Positions 60,771 to 64,000 of a DNA stretch of 64,000 bases are shown here, piece after piece; position 1 is the first letter of the stretch, and each line of letters begins with the position of its first letter. A model generated the notes under the pieces. That model saw nothing but the letters and a program-made list of their open reading frames with translations, ran no database searches and was not told the DNA's origin. Location: positions 26,992 through 90,991 of the forward strand of contig JAQFVV010013332.1 of assembly GCA_028023455.1 (NCBI GenBank), written 5' to 3'. The DNA is from Epiperipatus broadwayi (taxonomy: Eukaryota > Onychophora > Udeonychophora > Euonychophora > Peripatidae). The position numbers and the translations under genes were made by a program.

Positions 60771-61063
60771 TATCAAACTCTTCATACAGTAGTGCCACCA
60801 AATGCATGCCTTTGTAGTCAATGGATGCTCATAGCTTTATAATTAGGTAAAATGTGTCTGCTGGAGGGTTGCATTAAATTTTAATATCTAGGTGCAGTAC
60901 TCTCAGATCCAAGGCTTCTCATTGATGAAAGCTACAATCTAGAAACTAGTCTGGTAATGTTGGATGAATAGGCACTAGATGGGGATTTAATGTACAGATC
61001 TTCCTGCTGTCATTGATTATGAAAGCTTGCATTTGGTGGCACTGCTGTATGGAGAGTTTGGTA
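60771..61063. mobile_element. MITE with about 50-bp terminal inverted repeats
   Basis: The left end (ATCAAACTCTTCATACAGTA, GTGCCACCAAATGCA) pairs with the right end (TTTGCATTTGGTGGCACTGC-like, GTATGGAGAGTTTGGTA) with few mismatches. 293 bases, no coding capacity. A TA dinucleotide borders each end, compatible with Tc1/mariner-type targeting but not proof. Confidence 0.75.
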
Positions 61064-61619
61064 TTCTTATTAACAGCATGTATAAGTATATGATATGGTG
61101 ATCATAGAATACTCTTAGAATACAACTTATTTTAATATATAGTAATGCATTATAAATTTTAATAAATTTTAACATATTTAAGATGCATAAGGTATATATA
61201 TATATATAAGATCAAAGAAGCTATTGGAGATACTTAAAAGACGAATACGCAAATTTTCTCCTATTTGAAAGAAGCTTTTTTTTTAAAAAAAAAAAAACAA
61301 AAAAAAAAACACACACATCAATCTGAATAGTGTCTGATTTTATTTTTTCCAATTTTATATCTTTTTTTTTTAATTGGTGGAACTTCATTATTTATATAAA
61401 TAAATGTTTATAGCATTTCTGCAATCATTCTTGTAGTAATCTATTTATCATCAATTGATAGTTTGTATAAGCAATTCCAAAATGTTGATATATTTATAAT
61501 AGAAATCATACATGAATGAACCAAAAAAATATCATTTATAATTATAATTCTTAAAAATGTTCATATCAATATATATATATCCCATTTAATCTTGAGCATT
61601 ATTATATTTATTATTTAAG
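61064..61619. other. AT-rich DNA, no gene seen
   Basis: A poly-T/poly-A hairpin lies at about 61,276-61,310. Nothing coding. Confidence 0.4.
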
Positions 61620-61935
61620 TAATACTTTGGGTGGAATTTGAAAATTATAATTGTAGTTTGTAATGTTATAATTGACTATTTATTAGTAGGCATTCAGGAC
61701 AGATTATATTTACCTGTTTACAAAGGTTTATTTAAACTTTTTTGTATCAATAATTTCAATCTTTGTGGTCAAGTTGCAATCTTTAGCGTCTACATAAATA
61801 TAATGGACCATTAATAAAGGAGGAATTCCAACTTTATTGTTAAAAGAAGATTGCCTTGACAACAGTTACAAATTGTTGATTGTTAATGATATTGGGATTG
61901 TCTAAGTATTGACTGGCTTTATGTATTGTAAGATG
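61620..61935 (+). repeat. Interspersed repeat D, copy 2
   Basis: Partner of 41,165-41,480 (see that entry). Confidence 0.6.
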
Positions 61936-64000
61936 AGATATTTTGGTTTCCTCATATTTCATATTAAGATTTTCTTTTTATATTATAACTAAAATAAGAT
62001 TTACAATGTCAACCATATTCTTTATAATTCATTGGATAGTCATAGTCCTTTCACACCAAGTCTTTCAGATGGGCTAATTTGATATGGGATTCAACACTTA
62101 TACATTATCCCATCTAGTTTTCAATCTATAATGCCTTATACAAAAATCAGATCATTATAGTTCTGATGTCAATGTTCAGACAATCTGATATACATAGTAC
62201 ATATGAATGAATGTAAAAAGTGATGCAGTGACAAAGGATCTCATAAATGACATTTAAGTTACAATAATATCACATAATCAACTAATAGCAAAATGGTTTA
62301 ACAATATAAGACAAAATGCATGAATATATATATCAATCCAGATATTTTTATTCTAAAAAGCAGCATAAGATTTATCATAATCTATATTACATTAATTTTT
62401 GAAAAATTTCTATAATGTTCTGGTTAGATTCTCCTTAATTATATGATGAAAAAAATAATGACCTTTTCTTGATTGTAGTTATTATCAACATATGACACAA
62501 TTGATAAGATGTATAGGAAAGAATATTTAAGAATTCAATAATTAAACAATATGCATTATTATTATATTGGCATTTCAACATTGTACTAAAAATAACTTTC
62601 AATTTAAAGTTTTAATATAATATATGTATATGTGTTTATGTAGTCTCTATTATAAGGAGTATTGAATTATAAATATTATTTCTTGTCTATACTTTATAAT
62701 TTTTTGAATATATTTGTAATGGTTGGTTTTCTAATAAATGTTCTATGCTTTAGATGTTTACATTATATGATTTCTTCTCATTTCACATCCTTAGCAAAAT
62801 GATTTCTAGATGTTACACTTTTTCAAGAAGAGATTTTCTTCACAATCTGATAAGCATTGTTATAGATACAAAGTAATAAAGAATAGAAAGTTCATCCCAT
62901 TTCAGATTACAATTGGAGTTAGAGAGTGCACAGCTTAAATAAAAAAATCTTGATTATATTTATCATGGTGTTTATGAACATTTATGAATTATCATCATCT
63001 TTAAATGTAGCTATTGTATAATATTACTTAGATGTGTTGCATTTTTTGTGCTATGTTAATAGTAACATGCATATTCAGTCTATTGGTTGCAAGTTCTATC
63101 ACCTTTATGAAAATCTCTTTAAAGTAGTTATAAGTATGCAGTGACAAAAGTAATGGAATAAACTGATAAAAGTGAATAAAATAATATGGAAAATCTATCT
63201 TTATGTACATGCTAAATGGTTGTCATTTCTATTTTTGACAAAGCAAATTGTACCATATATCTTTGTTTCAACATTTTAATTATTAAATTATTTTATTAAT
63301 AAAAGGTTTTCCCCTACTTCTTAGATCTTTTCTATATTTTAACATACATAAAATATTCAATGCTCTTTATGTCAGACAACGTTTTTGGTCATTTTTGAAA
63401 TTCAAAATGGTGGAGATGGCATACTAAAAGAGCACCAAATATTCTATCTTTAAACAATTGAGAAATATTATTATTAACATTGGTTGATTAAAGATAGTTG
63501 AATTACACATTCTTCTCCCAAAGCAATAAGAAAATAAGTATTTTAATCATTTTAAAAACTATACAATGATTATTTAATAATTGATATCTTGATACTTTGT
63601 TTTATTGTTATGGAATAATTTATTTATTTTACTTTTTTCTCTCTCTCCTCCACTCTCCATAAATGACAATTAACTTATCTATAAAATTATAAATTATTGG
63701 TAGACATTAAAACATTAATTTATCCATTCTTAATATTTTAAATCGTATAAACATATGCAAATTATTGGAAAATCTTAATTTTTTAAATCTATATAATCAT
63801 ATAGTTTTATGTTCTGATTGTAATAAATGCTTGATTTAACTACAGGTCTATTTAAAATTGTGCAATTCATATGATGATTATAAAATCAATTTGTACCTAT
63901 ATTGTAACCTTATAAAAATGAAGAACAAATGAGCAAAATTGTAACCTTCAAAAAGCCACTGTAAAATTGTCATCACCAAATTGATAATGGTATAACATAA
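61936..64000. other. AT-rich DNA, no gene seen
   Basis: The frame at 63,028-63,210 (minus) has no signature. Nothing supported. Confidence 0.4.

Overview
The window is about 64 kb of very AT-rich (roughly a quarter G+C by eye) invertebrate-metazoan nuclear DNA. It has no intact host protein-coding gene that I can recognise. It is dominated by decayed retroelements, foldback repeats and long (TA)n tracts. The combination of Penelope-like elements (PLEs), RTE-type LINEs, a second APE-type LINE, tRNA-Gly-derived elements, hAT-type MITEs and hammerhead ribozyme repeats fits a mollusc or another lophotrochozoan, but the sequence alone does not fix the clade.

The main result is that two unrelated-looking repeat families carry hammerhead ribozymes (HHR, type I architecture). 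Family A is a 412-bp unit arrayed at 2.79-4.46 kb, with a diverged copy at 38.9-39.1 kb. Family B has a unit of about 460-490 bp at 7.05-7.87, 22.4-23.2, 33.2-34.3 and 46.1-47.8 kb. I count up to 17 ribozyme copies in these families, from intact-looking to heavily decayed. A further HHR-like motif lies just downstream of a PLE stop codon at 36.2 kb. The stems covary between copies: helix I changes on both strands together, and helix III stays a self-complementary palindrome while its sequence changes. This matches the known PLE hammerheads and the small non-autonomous elements called retrozymes.

Layout: 0-2.75 kb unassigned AT-rich DNA; 2.76-4.5 HHR array A; 6.4-7.04 RTE fragment; 7.05-7.87 HHR family B; 8.86 tRNA-Gly-like element; 10.0-11.15 RTE; 11.2-12.75 (TA)n and a head-to-head PLE palindrome; 14.56 and 15.26 tRNA-like elements; 16.8-19.9 decayed APE-type LINE; 21.8-23.46 foldback repeat with a nested family B insertion; 23.84 tRNA-Gly-like element; 25.7-27.9 and 28.4-28.9 RTE; 29.0-29.8 second foldback repeat copy; 31.2-31.8 possible exons beside a suspected assembly artefact; 33.2-34.3 family B; 36.2-36.6 PLE 3' end with HHR-like motif; 38.6-39.2 PLE fragment, family A unit and a 106-bp (TA)n; 39.9-40.3 G+C-richer open frame; 44.15 tRNA-like element; 46.1-47.8 largest family B array; 52.9-53.2 hAT MITE; 56.2-58.0 second divergent PLE; 60.8-61.1 MITE; remainder unassigned.

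A shared geometry links these loci. In the family A array, all four family B loci and both composite PLE loci, the left copies lie on the minus strand and the right copies on the plus strand. The 5' parts therefore meet in the middle and the 3' ends point outward. (TA)n tracts touch many of the outer ends or junctions. This suggests one PLE-type retrotransposition system, with RT and GIY-YIG endonuclease supplied in trans to ribozyme-bearing non-autonomous units, that inserts into or creates (TA)n tracts. The shared machinery is inference; the motifs, arrangement and covariation are visible in the sequence.
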